Shown here piece after piece: positions 22,653-33,900 of a stretch of 64,000 nucleotides of DNA (positions within the stretch are counted from its first letter, which is position 1; each line of letters starts with the position of its first letter). The notes beneath the pieces are model-generated. The model did not search any database, was not told the DNA's origin, and saw only the letters and a list, made by a program, of their open reading frames with translations. Source of the DNA: Falciphora oryzae (lineage: Eukaryota > Ascomycota > Sordariomycetes > Magnaporthales > Magnaporthaceae). The stretch is from NCBI GenBank assembly GCA_000733355.1, contig JNVV01000028.1:62001-126000 (forward strand), in the 5' to 3' direction. Position numbers and translations under genes: made by a program.

Positions 22653-22937
22653 CTACTGCTCCTGCCTGATAGGCTTTACGGTGACGGCGGCGGCAGCAGC
22701 GACCTCGAGACGGCCAGCAACAGCAGCAATGGCAGGTACGTCGTCGTCGACGACTGCCGCTATAAAGTCGGCAGCGTCGCGGGCGACGACAGCACCTTTA
22801 GCCGCCTCCTCGGCAACTTATTTCTGCTTATTTTGGAGCCATTGCTCCCCCTCCCGCTTTTCCTCCAACACCTCCGGGTGCCCCGAGCTCCCGTTCAACT
22901 CCGGCTGCTCCATCCAAATGGAGTCTATGGGTCGCTT
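22653..22937 (-). pseudogene. Possible gene relic: open stretch with one internal stop
   Basis: On the minus strand a frame runs from 22937 to a TAG at 22653-22655, broken once by TAA at 22818-22820. The part before the break reads like a real protein, with Pro-Ile-Asp-Ser-Ile-Trp-Met-Glu-Gln-Pro-Glu-Leu and a charged helix. The part after is Ala/Val-rich and may just reflect GCT/GCC repeats. The TAA could derive from CAA by C-to-T change. No family recognised. It abuts the stop of the phosphate transporter on the other strand. Confidence 0.25.
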
Positions 22938-23317
22938 TTTTATTTTTTATTTTTATTTTCTTGTAACCCCCAGACTATTTGCCTTTGAAAAGGTTAAAAC
23001 TATAAAACAACGGGTAAAAATTAACCTACGGGAACGAAGGGCCGGGCTATGCGGCGGCTCCTGCCGCTGCCGCTATCGCTGTTGCTATTATTGTTGTTGC
23101 TGTTGCTGTTGTTGCTATTGTTGTTACTGTTACTGCTGTTGCTGTTGCTGCTCCTGCTGCGGCGGCGCTCGGCGGCAGCGCGTTCCCACGAACGCTGGGC
23201 CCCACGGCCCTCGCTACCCCGCTGCCGGGGACGCCGATCTTGGTTGCTGTTGGCCACTGTATAAGGAGGCACGTATGTATGTGAATAGTGTATACGTGAT
23301 GTAGCTGGTATTTACTT
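22938..23317. other. Low-complexity gap, about 380 bp
   Basis: A/T-rich near 22940-23010, then the TTG/CTG microsatellite at 23073-23160 and a mixed tail. The Cys-rich open frame on the plus strand (22642..23304) and the Asn/Ser-rich one on the minus strand both arise from the microsatellite. No gene supported. Confidence 0.55.
23073..23160 (+). repeat. Degenerate TTG/CTG/TTA trinucleotide microsatellite
   Basis: About 90 bases of mixed TTG, CTG, TTA and CTA triplets (minus strand: CAA/CAG). It creates spurious poly-Leu, poly-Cys and poly-Asn/Ser frames. Confidence 0.85.
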
Positions 23318-23524
23318 TGGGGTGGTGGCGTTGGTGCGGGTGCTGCTATTGCTGGTGCTGGTGTTATTATTGCCGGCGCTGGTGCTGGTGGTGCTGGTGC
23401 TGGTGTTGTGCTGCTGCGGCGTCGGCGGTATGGATTTGATGTCGCAAGACTCGACAATTTCCTGGATCCTGAAGTCGGTGAACTTGGCGTTGAACCCGAG
23501 CTTCTGGATGATTTGAACCTACTT
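23318..23524 (-). pseudogene. Diverged fragment of a TATA-binding protein (TBP) gene
   Basis: Reading the minus strand from 23524, the codons give Lys-stop-Val-Gln-Ile-Ile-Gln-Lys-Leu-Gly-Phe, then Ala-Lys-Phe-Thr-Asp-Phe-Arg-Ile-Gln and Ser-Cys-Asp-Ile-Lys. This aligns closely to the TBP segment joining repeat 1 to repeat 2 (Lys-Tyr-Ala-Arg-Ile-Ile-Gln-Lys-Leu-Gly-Phe ... Lys-Phe-Thr-Asp-Phe-Lys-Ile-Gln ... Ser-Cys-Asp-Val-Lys). Similarity ends at the Lys; the frame continues into Thr/Ser/Asn-rich low complexity and stops at TAA (about 23318). A poly(A) stretch lies directly upstream. No ATG or other TBP exon is nearby. Likely a partial duplicate rather than the functional TBP gene. Confidence 0.6.
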
Positions 23525-23940
23525 TTTTTTTTTTTTTTTTAGTGAGCTTCGAATCGCTTTTAAAATTGGCACCAGATAGAGAAAAGAAAATGTTGAGTTG
23601 GACTACTATGCCATGTTTCTCACCGATTCTCTACTCTATCAGCCCCTATTTCTGTCCGGTCTCGTTTCGGGAGTCACGCCCGATAAGAAGCCCCGGCGTC
23701 TCTAGGTGGCGCATACCTTCCATCCTGGCAGGCAGTGATTGCTCTACCTACCACGGAGATGGGCCGATCCGTGGCTCGTCGTGGGCGTGTCATCCTCATA
23801 CTCGCCGGGGTCTGGCCGTCGACCCTGATCGCGACCCTGGAGCCCGGAGCTGGCTTGAGATGACCAATTCGTCGTGTCGCGGGGCACAAATGTGACGATA
23901 AAAAGACATCTTGACCAGAACAGAGTCTCTGATGGTTTCA

Positions 23941-24002
23941 GGTACGTATGTACGTAGGTACGTACGTGGGTATGTGCGTAGGTGGGCACGTAGGTACCTA
24001 TG
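23941..24002 (+). repeat. GTAC/TACG-type short tandem repeat
   Basis: About 60 bases of imperfect GTAC-GTAG-GTGG units with several self-complementary GTAC tetramers. Confidence 0.8.
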
Positions 24003-24770
24003 CAGCCTAGTAGGTAGCGCGTTGAAGATCGTGATGGCTTCAAGTCGATGTCCTGTCAAGAACACTACTATGGAATCCGTCTACACACATCCTCCATAAT
24101 CCCCCACAGCGTGCCCAACCCAGCACACAGTATACGGTGTCGAGCCTTCTGCGTCCTCCCTTACCGGATTTTTAATGGCTAATAGCATGCGGGCGGCCGA
24201 GCCAGTACATACTTTGGCAGCTTTCTATCAGACTGACACAATCCAGGCGAGACTGCTTTCGCACACAGCCCCCCTTTTCCCCACTTGCCCTGCTTTGGCG
24301 CGCAAGCCTTTTTGTCCCGTACCCCTTTTTCCATATCCCATTTTCCATACTCCTGAGTTACTACCATCTGCTAGACCTTTACCGGTGGCAGAGGGCCGGC
24401 GAACGGCGATAGGCATAAAAGCGAGAAGAATGGCGATAGATGGACTTTCCCTTCAAATCGTCTTTGCGCGCTGCTCGCTCGCTGCTTGCCGCTTTTCTCG
24501 CACGTTTGCGCCGTTATAGCCCCTTGTCCGTCTGTTATACCAAGACGTCGAAAATCCTAGCAAACTGCGTCGCCCACAAAGGCCTGCGGAGGGTTGATGC
24601 CTTTAGGGGCCACGGGGCATAGATTTGATCCCAGGAAAAGGCGACGGACTGATCGTGCTGCTTCTTGGGCGGCCGGCCTCGCACAGCTCCCTTGTTTCCC
24701 ACTACCCCTTTTCGAGCCCATGATGACTTGGCACACAGCCCCAACCTTTGGCGGCGGGTGTGGCACACGG

Positions 24771-24793
24771 TTTTTTTTTTTTTTTTTTTTTTT
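24771..24793 (+). repeat. Poly(T) tract, 23 bases
   Basis: Uninterrupted T run in the gap upstream of VPS39. Confidence 0.9.
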
Positions 24794-25487
24794 AGTAATC
24801 TCTCTACCTTCGGGGAGCCGGTGATGTATTTACACCGCTTTGAAAGTCCCGAGTCGTGCCGTCGATCATTCATTTCATTTAGAGAGCTCTAGTATTTGCA
24901 TGGAAAGTCGCCATATCTAGGAGCCTTTTTCTTTTGCCAGTATTTGCTTGGAGTCAGATACTACTACTACTTACTACCTTTGTGGCTTCTATTTCGCAGT
25001 GTGACATTGCCCCAGCCTTGCTTGCATTTTGAACAATAACACAAATCTCTTCCGTCTCGTGTGGTCTGGGAGATCTCCCTACAAGTATTGCGATCACCGT
25101 TTGTCCGACGCAAGTGCCGCGTACAGTATGACCCCTGAAGTTCTATTACAGTAGTTCGCCAAAGTAATGTTGAATAACAAAAAAAAATATGCAAGGAAAA
25201 AAGAACAGGATATCGGAAGGAAAAGGGAACATGATATCGCAAGGACAATGAAAAGGGGGTCGCATGCAGGGGCCCTAATCAGCAGACATACTGTGCGTGT
25301 TGGTTTTCGCACGGACAGACAACATTGGTCCGGGCACCCACCACCGCGGAGTGCACCGCCTGCCGACGTCACTAGATGCCGGTTCCGCGCCGCCCCGGCA
25401 GCTTCCAGTCCTCCTCCGCCTCCAAACAGCCCATGAACCAGCGCCCGTGATCTAAGTCCTCATTCCGAGGCCGAGCTGGCCGCCGCC

Positions 25488-28400
25488 ATGCTATCCGCTT
25501 TTACTGCTCGTCCGATAATCGAGCTCAAGCAGCGCGACAAGTCCAAGATCGAGACCGTCCTCGCATATGGTCAGTGCCTACCTTGCCTCCCCTTGAAGAA
25601 ATCGCATGCTGCGCTGGAGGCTGACTGGCGCCGCTGTTTGACGCGACAGGCGACCGCGTTCTCGTCGGGCTTAACACGGGCGTCCTCCGCATATACCGTC
25701 TCAACGACGCGGCCACCAACGGCCATCCCGAACTCAAGCCCAAAGATGCCAAGCCCGCCGAGGATGGCGGTGACGCCCCGGCAGCGCCGCCGCCGCCGGC
25801 ACCCCGAGCCACCGACCTGCTCCGCGAGGTGGAGAAATTCTCGACACGCGCCGTCGAGCAGCTGGCCATCATCAAGGAGGCCAACACGTTGGTCTCGCTG
25901 TCCAACTACGCCGTGTCGCTACACGACCTGTCCACCTTCGAGCCCATCGAGGCCCCGCTGGCGAACACCCGCAACGCAACGTGCTTCGCCGTCACATCCA
26001 ACGTCGTCGAGGACTCGACCGGCGTTCCCGAGATTGTCAGCCGCCTCGCCGTTGCCGTCAAGCGTCGCCTCTACCTATGGAGCTGGCACGAGTACGAACT
26101 GAGCCCCGACGTGACCGAGGTTGTCCTGCCCGAGTCCATCCGCTCCCTGACCTGGGCGAGCGCAACCAAAATCGTGTGCGGCATGAACTCCGAGTACATG
26201 CTTGTCGACGTCCTCACCAAGGAGACCTCGAGCATCACCGGCGGTCACATCGGTAGCGGCGGCGGTGCGGGCGCCGGAGCCCAGGGCGGCGTCAGTAGGT
26301 TTGGCGCCTACAGCACTGCCGGGATGGGCTACATGGGCCTGGGCGGTTACATGCCCAAGCCGCTGGCCACCAAACTCGGCGACGGTGAGCTGCTGCTCGC
26401 AAAGGACATAAACACCATGTTCATCAACGACGAAGGCAAGCTGCTCGAGAAGCGCCAGGTGCCCTGGCAGTTCGCCCCCGAGAGCGTCGGATACAGTTAC
26501 CCCTACCTCCTCGCGCTGCAGCCCCCGGCCAAGGGTGGCCTCGAGGTCCGCAACCCGGATACACTCAGCCTCCTGCAGACCATCTCCCTGCCGGGCGCCA
26601 CCCAGCTGCACTCCCCCCCGCCGGCCCCGAGCTTGCCCAAGGGCTTCCATATCTCGAGCGAACGCTGCGTCTGGAAGATGAACACGACCGACTACGACGA
26701 GCAGGTCAACGAGCTCATGGCGGCGGCTCGGTATGACGAGGCCATTAGCATCCTCAACATGCTCGAGGATGCGCTCCTCAAGAACAAGGCCGAGGTGCTG
26801 CGCGAGGTCAAGATGCAGAAGGCCGAGTTGCTGTTCAGGCAGGGCAAATTCCGGGACTCGATGGACCTTTTTAATGAAGATTCGGTCCACGCACCCCCGG
26901 ACAGGGTCCTGCGGCTCTTCCCGCCCGTCATAGCTGGCGAGCTGTCGATGTGCGCTGTCAAAAGCAATGACGATGATGCAGCGGACCACGACGACGCAAA
27001 TGGGAAGACAGATGGGGCCAAGGGCAGTCAGGGGTCAGACTCGCCACCGGCTAGTGCTGCCGCCACTACTACCGAGACGACAGAGACCCTCACGAGGGCT
27101 AGTGGCTTCGCCAGGATGTTCTTGGGAGGTGGCAGAAAAGCGGTGGACTCAGACGCAGCCTCCATCGCCTCGACCAAGAAGAGCAACGGCGAAGCAGACG
27201 ACGATGCGAAGAGCATCAAGGCCAAGCCGGTAGACGACGGAGTTCTGGATGGCAAGGAGCTCAGGGATGCGGTGCTCGAGCTCAACGGCTATCTTGCCGG
27301 AGCGCGCGCACGTCTCCAGAGAGTCATCGACCCCGTGACAGGGAAGCTCAAGCCTTCACGGGATGCTTCAACCGAAGAGGCGTTCAAGAGCCTCTTGGGC
27401 TCGCACCAGGACGAGTCCGAGGAGCAGCTGGAAAAGGACTTGCAGGAGACGTTCAAGCTCGTCGACACGTCCCTCTTCCGCGCCTACATGCTCGCCAACC
27501 CCAACCTGGCCCGCTCGCTCTTCCGCATCCCCAACTTCTGCGACCCAGACGTCGTCAACGCCAAATTGCTGGAACACAACAGCTACACGTGGCTCATCGA
27601 CTTCTTCCACGGCAAGAAGCTGCACCGTCAGGCCCTCGAGCTCCTCAAGAGGTTCGGCGCCGGGGACCAGCCCGACGAGGTCGCCGAGGCGCTCCACGGG
27701 CCCGAGCGTACGGTTAGGTACCTGCAGAGCCTCCCGCCCGAAATGATCGACCTCATCCTCGAGTTCTCCGAGTGGACCCTCAAGGCCGCGCCCGAGCTCG
27801 CCATGGAGGTCTTTGTGGCCGACACGGAGAACGCCGAGACGCTGCCGCGCCACAAGGTCGTCGAGTTCCTGGGCAGGATCGACGTCGAGCTCGAGGTCAA
27901 GTACCTCGACCACATCATCTCGGAGCTCAACGACATGACGCCCGACTTCCACAATCGGCTTGTGGATATCCTGATCAAGCACCTCCAGACGAAGCAGAAG
28001 GGAGAGGCGTGGAACCGCATGATGGACCGGCTGCTCAGGTTCTTGAAAGAGGGACAGTATGGCCTGCACAGGGCTTTTGACCTTATTGACAAGGATGGTG
28101 AGTGATACCCTGGCGGTCGAGACGTTTGCTCCGTGCGATAACACAGTTTGTTCATTGCCAAACTAACCCCTGTTCTCCTTTCCCGGCGCAGACCCGGCAT
28201 TCTACGAAGCCCAGGCGATCGTCCTAAGCAATATGGGATCCCACCGCCAAGCCCTCGAGATCTACGTCTTTGACATGAAAGATTACGCGAAAGCCGAAGA
28301 GTATGTGAACCGAGCCCATACCACCGATATGTAACTTGATTCTAACAGCTTTCTATCTGTTCAGATACTGCAACCAAGTGCACAAGACGGAGGGCTCCTC

Positions 28401-29004
28401 AGGACTGAAGTCCGTGACGTCGCCGTCGTCTCACGGCGAGAAGGATCCCCTGAAGGACGAAGAGGAAGCAGAGCCCTCGATCCACCACACCCTGCTCTCC
28501 CTGTACCTCAACCCCCCAACCAGGCGGCGCGGCCAGTCACCGCCGTCGCCGAACCGGGAGTCGGCGCTCGACCTGCTATCCAAGCACGGCTCGCGGCTGC
28601 CGGCGTCGTCGACGCTCTCGCTCCTGCCGGACTCGCTGCCCGTGTCGCAGCTCGAGGCCTACTTCCGCGGGCAGATCCGGTCGTCCAATAGTGTGGTCAA
28701 CGAGGGTCGCGTGGTGGCGGGCATGCGCAAGACGGAGCTCGTATCGGCGCAGGCGCGCCTGCTCCTCGGCGACGACGGGACGGGAGGAGGAGCCAGAGGC
28801 GTGCCCGAGCAGGGCGGGAGGAGCCGGCGGGTGGTGGTCAGCGAGGAGCGCGTGTGCGGCGTGTGCCACAAGCGGCTGGGCGGCAGCGTCATCGCCGTGC
28901 TGCCCGACAACACGGTCGTCCACTATGGTTGTCTCAACAAGGCGACGCGCGGGGTGGGATCGAGGGAGAGGGGACCGAGTTGGGGGAGGGTAGGTGGTTA
29001 TTAG
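25488..29004 (+). CDS. VPS39: HOPS complex subunit Vps39/Vam6
   Basis: Exons 25488..25569, 25650..28097, 28192..28300 and 28365..29004; 1092 residues. The N-terminal third is a citron-homology (CNH) beta-propeller, starting Met-Leu-Ser-Ala-Phe-Thr-Ala-Arg-Pro-Ile. The middle matches the Vps39 helical region, with Ala-Asn-Leu-type repeats around Arg-Ile-Pro-Asn-Phe-Cys-Asp and clathrin-heavy-chain-like repeats. The C-terminus has the Vps39 zinc-binding pattern Cys-Gly-Val-Cys ... His-Tyr-Gly-Cys. Vps39 is the Rab7/Ypt7-binding end of HOPS, tethering membranes for vacuole and late endosome fusion, and also supports vacuole-mitochondria contacts. Gly-rich and Thr/Ser-rich insertions near 250 and 520 are lineage-specific. 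All four junctions are in phase. The stop lies 208 bases from the stop of GON7 on the opposite strand. Confidence 0.92.
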
Positions 29005-29212
29005 ATGGCGGGACTTTCTTGGCCGGGGTTTCTTTTTGGGGTTTCCGTTGGTTTGCGGGCCTGGCTGGCCATCGATGCCTCGTTGTCGTCGTCCTTGTCG
29101 GCCCACTGTCGCCCTTCTCTTTCTTTTGGTTGGTGTATAATATGTAGTTCAGCTGTGTTTTATCTGTCGGCCGCTGAATCACAAGACCAGACCCGGCCCT
29201 TTTGCGAATTCC

Positions 29213-29539
29213 TCAGTCGTCCTCGTCCACGACCTCCTCTCCGTAGTTCTGCTCCTCCTTGGCCTCGTCCACGGGGGCGCCGGAGGTGGCGGCGTCGCGG
29301 GCCTTGTCCTCGTCCATGCGCCGCGTCAGCTCCTTGTTGACCTGCTCCTGGACGGCCGAGACGGAGGCGCGCAGGTCCTGCAGGAACTTGGTCTTGTCCT
29401 CGAGGCCGAGGGCGGCCGAGGGTATTGGCGTCGCGGTCGTGACGTCCCTGGCGGCCGTGAAGGGCTCGTTCGCGGGGCTCTTGTAGGTCGCGGAGACGAC
29501 GGATGCGTACGGCGGTGCTGCTGCTTTGGAGTCTGCCAT
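29213..29539 (-). CDS. GON7: EKC/KEOPS complex subunit Gon7
   Basis: Intronless 108-residue acidic protein. It has the Gon7 pattern: a Ser-Ala-Thr-Tyr-Lys-Ser-Pro segment near residue 20, then a helix Leu-Arg-Ala-Ser-Val-Ser-Ala-Val-Gln-Glu-Gln-Val-Asn-Lys-Glu-Leu-Thr-Arg near 75, and an acidic tail ending Asp-Glu-Asp-Asp. Gon7 is the small fungal subunit that binds Pcc1 in KEOPS, which makes the t6A modification at A37 of ANN-decoding tRNAs and affects telomeres. Length fits the family. The gene is convergent with VPS39 and nearly overlaps its 3' region. Confidence 0.85.
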   Translation of the reverse strand: MADSKAAAPPYASVVSATYKSPANEPFTAARDVTTATPIPSAALGLEDKTKFLQDLRASVSAVQEQVNKELTRRMDEDKARDAATSGAPVDEAKEEQNYGEEVVDEDD

Positions 29540-30908
29540 TGTTTATTGTGTGCGCCCGGGTGTGGTTTCAGAGTTCGCGCTGGGCTTTGGGATGACACTG
29601 CTGGGCGAGGGCGCGAGGAAACGGTTTTGTTTGGTTCGGTTTGCGGGTGATGAGACTTTCTGCTGGTGGGGGGAAAGTATGACGAAAAAATGTCAAATCC
29701 AAATAGGGCTTAGCGTTTGATGAGCTTATCCCGATCCAGGTTCGTCACCCTCCCCCTCCTTTTAGGTGCTAAACATGAATGGGGTCTCTATTTTGCGTGC
29801 GACCGCGGGGACCAGGTTGGGATCGACTTGCAGGGTCTTTATACCTTTCTTACCGTTTTCGCGCCCTGGTTGCTTGGGTGGACGGGCCGTTCAAGTTGTG
29901 GTGGATGTAACTCCTCGATGTCAAACAGGACGAGGGGCTTTTGCACTAACCGAATTGATAGAATACATAAAGAAGACTGGGCGGCGTTACGCGAGCGTCG
30001 GTTTTTGTTAGCTGGGCGACGAAATATAAAGATACAGTGCTGCATTTGGTTGGGTTTTGTCTCCTACTTCCCGTGTCCTCTTCCCTTTTCCCTGCTTCCT
30101 CTTGCCTACTACAAGGTCTTATATCCTAGCACCCATTTCTAAGCTCCTGTTTCCAAGTCCCTTCTTCCAAGTGGTTGAAAGCAACCGAATTCGTCAAGGC
30201 AATGCTGCAACTCTCATCCTTGGTTGCGAACACAATCTCCGGTGGAGGCCTTCTCGGTGCGCTTCCTAGTGCACATGGCCTGGATGCAAGTCCCAAAACG
30301 GGGTTGATCTTGACAAGTAAAACCGCTTGGTCGGTGAAAGTACTAGTGCCGGATTGCGGGAAGGATTGTCCAGGCACCATGTATCTATCTTGCCAGTTGA
30401 GTGTCCACCAAATATTGACATGACGCGCACCAATGTTGCGGAGGGGCTACTGTTGACGCTGGGGGTTTGGCAATTCTTGATTGGCTCTGTTCAGTGCGGG
30501 GTTTCGAGGAGCCGCCTTAGGTACCATGGTGACGGCGAGGGTCTTTGTTGAACCACACGCGGCTCTTGGTGACTGCGGCGCGGGTGACGGGCGAGCAGAA
30601 ACGTGATTGAGCGGTTCCGTGGGGGCTGACGCCGGGCGAGGAGGACGGAGGTGCTAGCATCGCTTTAGCTTGTTTGTGGTGTTCTCCATCTTTGCCGCCT
30701 CTTGGCGCCCTGGACAACCTCTCCCATTCCATTTTGCGCGCCTCCGCCGCTTCTTCTTGTCCCTGCGATCCTGGGAGGTCAGCACCTGGCTTTACCTTTG
30801 CAAGACCAATCGCCATTGAAAAGGTGACAAAAAAAAAACCCCCCCGATGCCACCCGACGGCTAGCGAGGCTTCGTTTCGTGACGTCGAACGCTGCGACCG
30901 GGGCCAGG
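29540..30908. other. Divergent intergenic region, 1.4 kb
   Basis: Promoters of GON7 (minus) and HbrB (plus). Just before the HbrB ATG there is an A run followed by a C run (about 30830-30845). The frame of HbrB is open upstream to a GTG at 30879, but the first ATG is 30909. No gene seen. Confidence 0.5.
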
Positions 30909-33900
30909 ATGCAGCCGAGGACCCTCCTTGCACGCCCCAGTGGAAACGCATCAACCTGCGAAATGCAGCCAGCAAGGCCCCCGCCCGCCAGGGCCCAGCC
31001 CGGCAGCTTTTCCCCTTTGCAGCCGCGACCGCCGTCGTCGGCCTCATCGTCGTCAGATCTTTCGTCGTCGCGACCGAGAGCGCGGAGAGTCGAGTCCACG
31101 CCGAGCGAAGACTCGATAAGCCCCATAACATCCCTGTTCAGATCCAGCCGAGGCCCGCCGCCGTCTCTTCAGCAACAGCCACAGCAGCAGCAGCAGCGGC
31201 CCGCGACACCACAAAGCACTACCCCCATCTACGCGAGCTTCACCTCGCAAGGCCCCAATTCGAGCACCACGAGCCTGCACAACTTCTCGCGCCCCGGCGT
31301 CCTGTCGCCCACCGCCGCCGCCGCCGCCGCCGCCCGGTCCGTCGCCGCCGCCAGCCATGACCCGTCGAGAGGCTCGTCACCCCTGACCCTCCCGCCCGCC
31401 GTCGGCAACAGCAGCAGCGGCGCAAACACCCCCGCGACGAGCGCCGGAAGGCTGTCCTCCTACCACTTGGGTTCCCGGAAGCACGCGCACACCGCGCCGG
31501 GCATGTTCGAGGCCACTCTGCCCTCGACGTCTACCAACAACCTCCCGTATATCGCGAACAATATGGCCTCACCGCAACCGGCTCCGGCCCACCGGGAGCT
31601 CAGCGCGAGCCATATCGCCGCGCAGGCCGCCGTGATGCAGCATCAACAGCAACAGCAACAACCCCCGAATCAACAACAGTTTCAACTACCACAGCAACAA
31701 CAATACGTGCAGCAGCAACACAACCGCCAGAGGTCACAGACGGTGCCGGCCCTCTTCGGCGAAGACCATGCATATCAGCTCCCGAACCCCAAGCGCGGCA
31801 GCGGAGGCCCCCTGAGCCCGCCGATGCTGAGCCTGACCGAGGCAAGCGCCCCGAGGGAGAACATCTTTGGCAGCAGCTACCACAGCGGCATGACGCAGAC
31901 GCAGGCGCAGACGCACTCGCCCGCTGCGCAGGCCGCCGCAAGCGTTGTGTTCCCTCGCGTCGCACAGCACTCGTCTACCCCGGCCCAGGTTCCCCAACCT
32001 ACCCCTCAACCTCCGCCGCCCGCTCCGCCGCTGCCGCCAAAGTCCAAGGTCAAGTTGTTCTCGAGGCCTGGCAAGATCTACACCAAATCCGAGACCAAGG
32101 AGAAGCCCCAGCCCAGCCCCGGGAAAATAGGGGCAGCCCTGTCGTCGTTGCAACGGGGCAATTTTAGCACAACTAGCCTCGATTCGACGGCCAATTCGTT
32201 CTACAGCCTCACGAACTCGTCTTCGGCCACAATCAGGGCCGCCGACGCGCAGCCCGAGGGTGGCGAGAAGGACAAGGAGAAGAAGCACCACTTCCTGTCA
32301 CGACAGAAGAACAAGCTGAAGGACAAGTCGGAGGAGTACCACCTGCCACTATCCTCGGCCCGCAGCAATTCCCGGCCGACGGACCCGAGCGCCCCGAGCA
32401 GCCTCTACAACTTCAACGTTCCTGCCAGCCCCGGTCCGGGCTCGACGACGTTCAAGAGCATGAGCGGCTTGGACCTGAGACATGGCGGACGGGCGCTGCG
32501 GGAGAAGCGCAAGGAGGAACAAAACGCCGAGTCAAGCCTCTCTCTGCCAGCGGCGGATTGGGCCGGCCCGGGCAGCCTGGGGTCGGGCGCGGGGCAGTCA
32601 AGTCTGTATCTCCACGACTCGGTCGACTCGGGCAAGCTTGGCCTCAACAGCATCGGTATGGATGACGCCTGGCCGTACCTGAGGGCCAAGCTGCTCGTCA
32701 TCTTCGAGGGCGAGGACCTGCGCCCGCCCATCGAGGACCTCAACCGCGTTGTCACGATGCACATACAGTACACCATCGCGAAGCGGCTGCCCAACGTCAT
32801 CGTCGAGGACGTGCGCGACCTGCTGAGCACGGGCTTCAGCTCGCTGGACCAGGCCCTCAGGGTCACGGCCGAGGAGACGCTCGTGCCGGCCCTGGTGGAG
32901 CTCTGGATCTTTACCTTTACGACAGTCCTGCCCTACATGCAGGCCGTGTTCCTACCCCTGGACCTGGAGCTCGCGGGGGCCGGTTCGCTTATGAGCGCCG
33001 AGCAGGCCCGCGACTTTTGGGGGGGCGTGCTGGCAAGGCCGCAAGGAGAACCAGGGGCCTCGGAGAAGAGCCCCGTCACGGTCTCCCCTGCATCGACGGT
33101 CCTGGACATCCGGCGCATGGTGCTCACGTCCTTCCGCGACCGCGTCATCCTGCCGCGCTACGACACGCTCAAGGCCATGTTCTCGCGCCTCTCGCTCGAG
33201 TTCCTGCCGCAGTCGCTCGCCTCGATGGCGCTCGCATCGCCCATGCCGATCCCAAAGCCGGACTCGACCGGCGCCGTCGGCAGTGGCGGTTTCGGCAGCA
33301 GCAGCCAGACGGCGCAGTTCTCGACGTCGCCGTCGGCCGAGTCGACGGGCTCCTTCTCGCTCAACAGCATGTCCCAGTCGACCTCGTACCTCCCCCGCCC
33401 CGGCACCGCCATGTCGCTCGACCCGGCCATGGCCAGCTACAACAGCACGGGCTCGACGCTGCTCGGCGACGTCGGGTCCGCGGTGATCGGGGCGGGAGGA
33501 GGCGGCAGCCGCAGCCGCGGCATCAGCAACGCCTCGCACGGCAGCGACGGCGGCGCCAGCATCCAGGGCGGCCTGCTGCGGCCCTTCACGCCCAGCAGCC
33601 TGCAGATGCGGTCCGGGGGCCCCGGCATCTTCGGCGCCCCGGGCGCCAGCGGCCTGGCGGCCAGCCTGGGCAGCCTGCGCGAGCAGAACGCCGAGGACAG
33701 CAAGCAGGTGACCGAAATGGTGGGCCGCATGCTGCAGTGCATGAGCGTGCTCTCGGGCATCGGCGTCGCGGCCGACGCGAGCGACGAGGACGAGCGCATG
33801 TCGGAGCTCTGCCGCCTGCTCAAGCTCAACTGGCTCGGGCGCGGCCGCACGGGGCGGAACAGGCGGGGCATGGTCGGCGGCAGGGCGCGGCGCGGCGGCG

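Larger units (their letters stand above)
23525..25487. other. Gene-poor, repeat-rich intergenic region
   Basis: About 2 kb between the TBP fragment and VPS39. Contains a T tract (about 23523-23540), a GTAC-rich short tandem region (23941-24002) and another T tract (24771-24793). Two C-rich/T-rich segments near 24260-24330 and 24690-24750 share the words cacacagcccc and cacccctttt-like runs without forming a clear repeat. The final few hundred bases must include the VPS39 promoter. No gene supported. Confidence 0.5.

Noticed and set aside
22642..23304. 220-codon Cys-rich plus-strand frame
   Set aside because: Its Cys/Tyr runs come from the TTG/CTG microsatellite and it overlaps the transporter stop.
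30879..30908. GTG codon as the HbrB start
   Set aside because: It is not an ATG; the first ATG in frame is at 30909.
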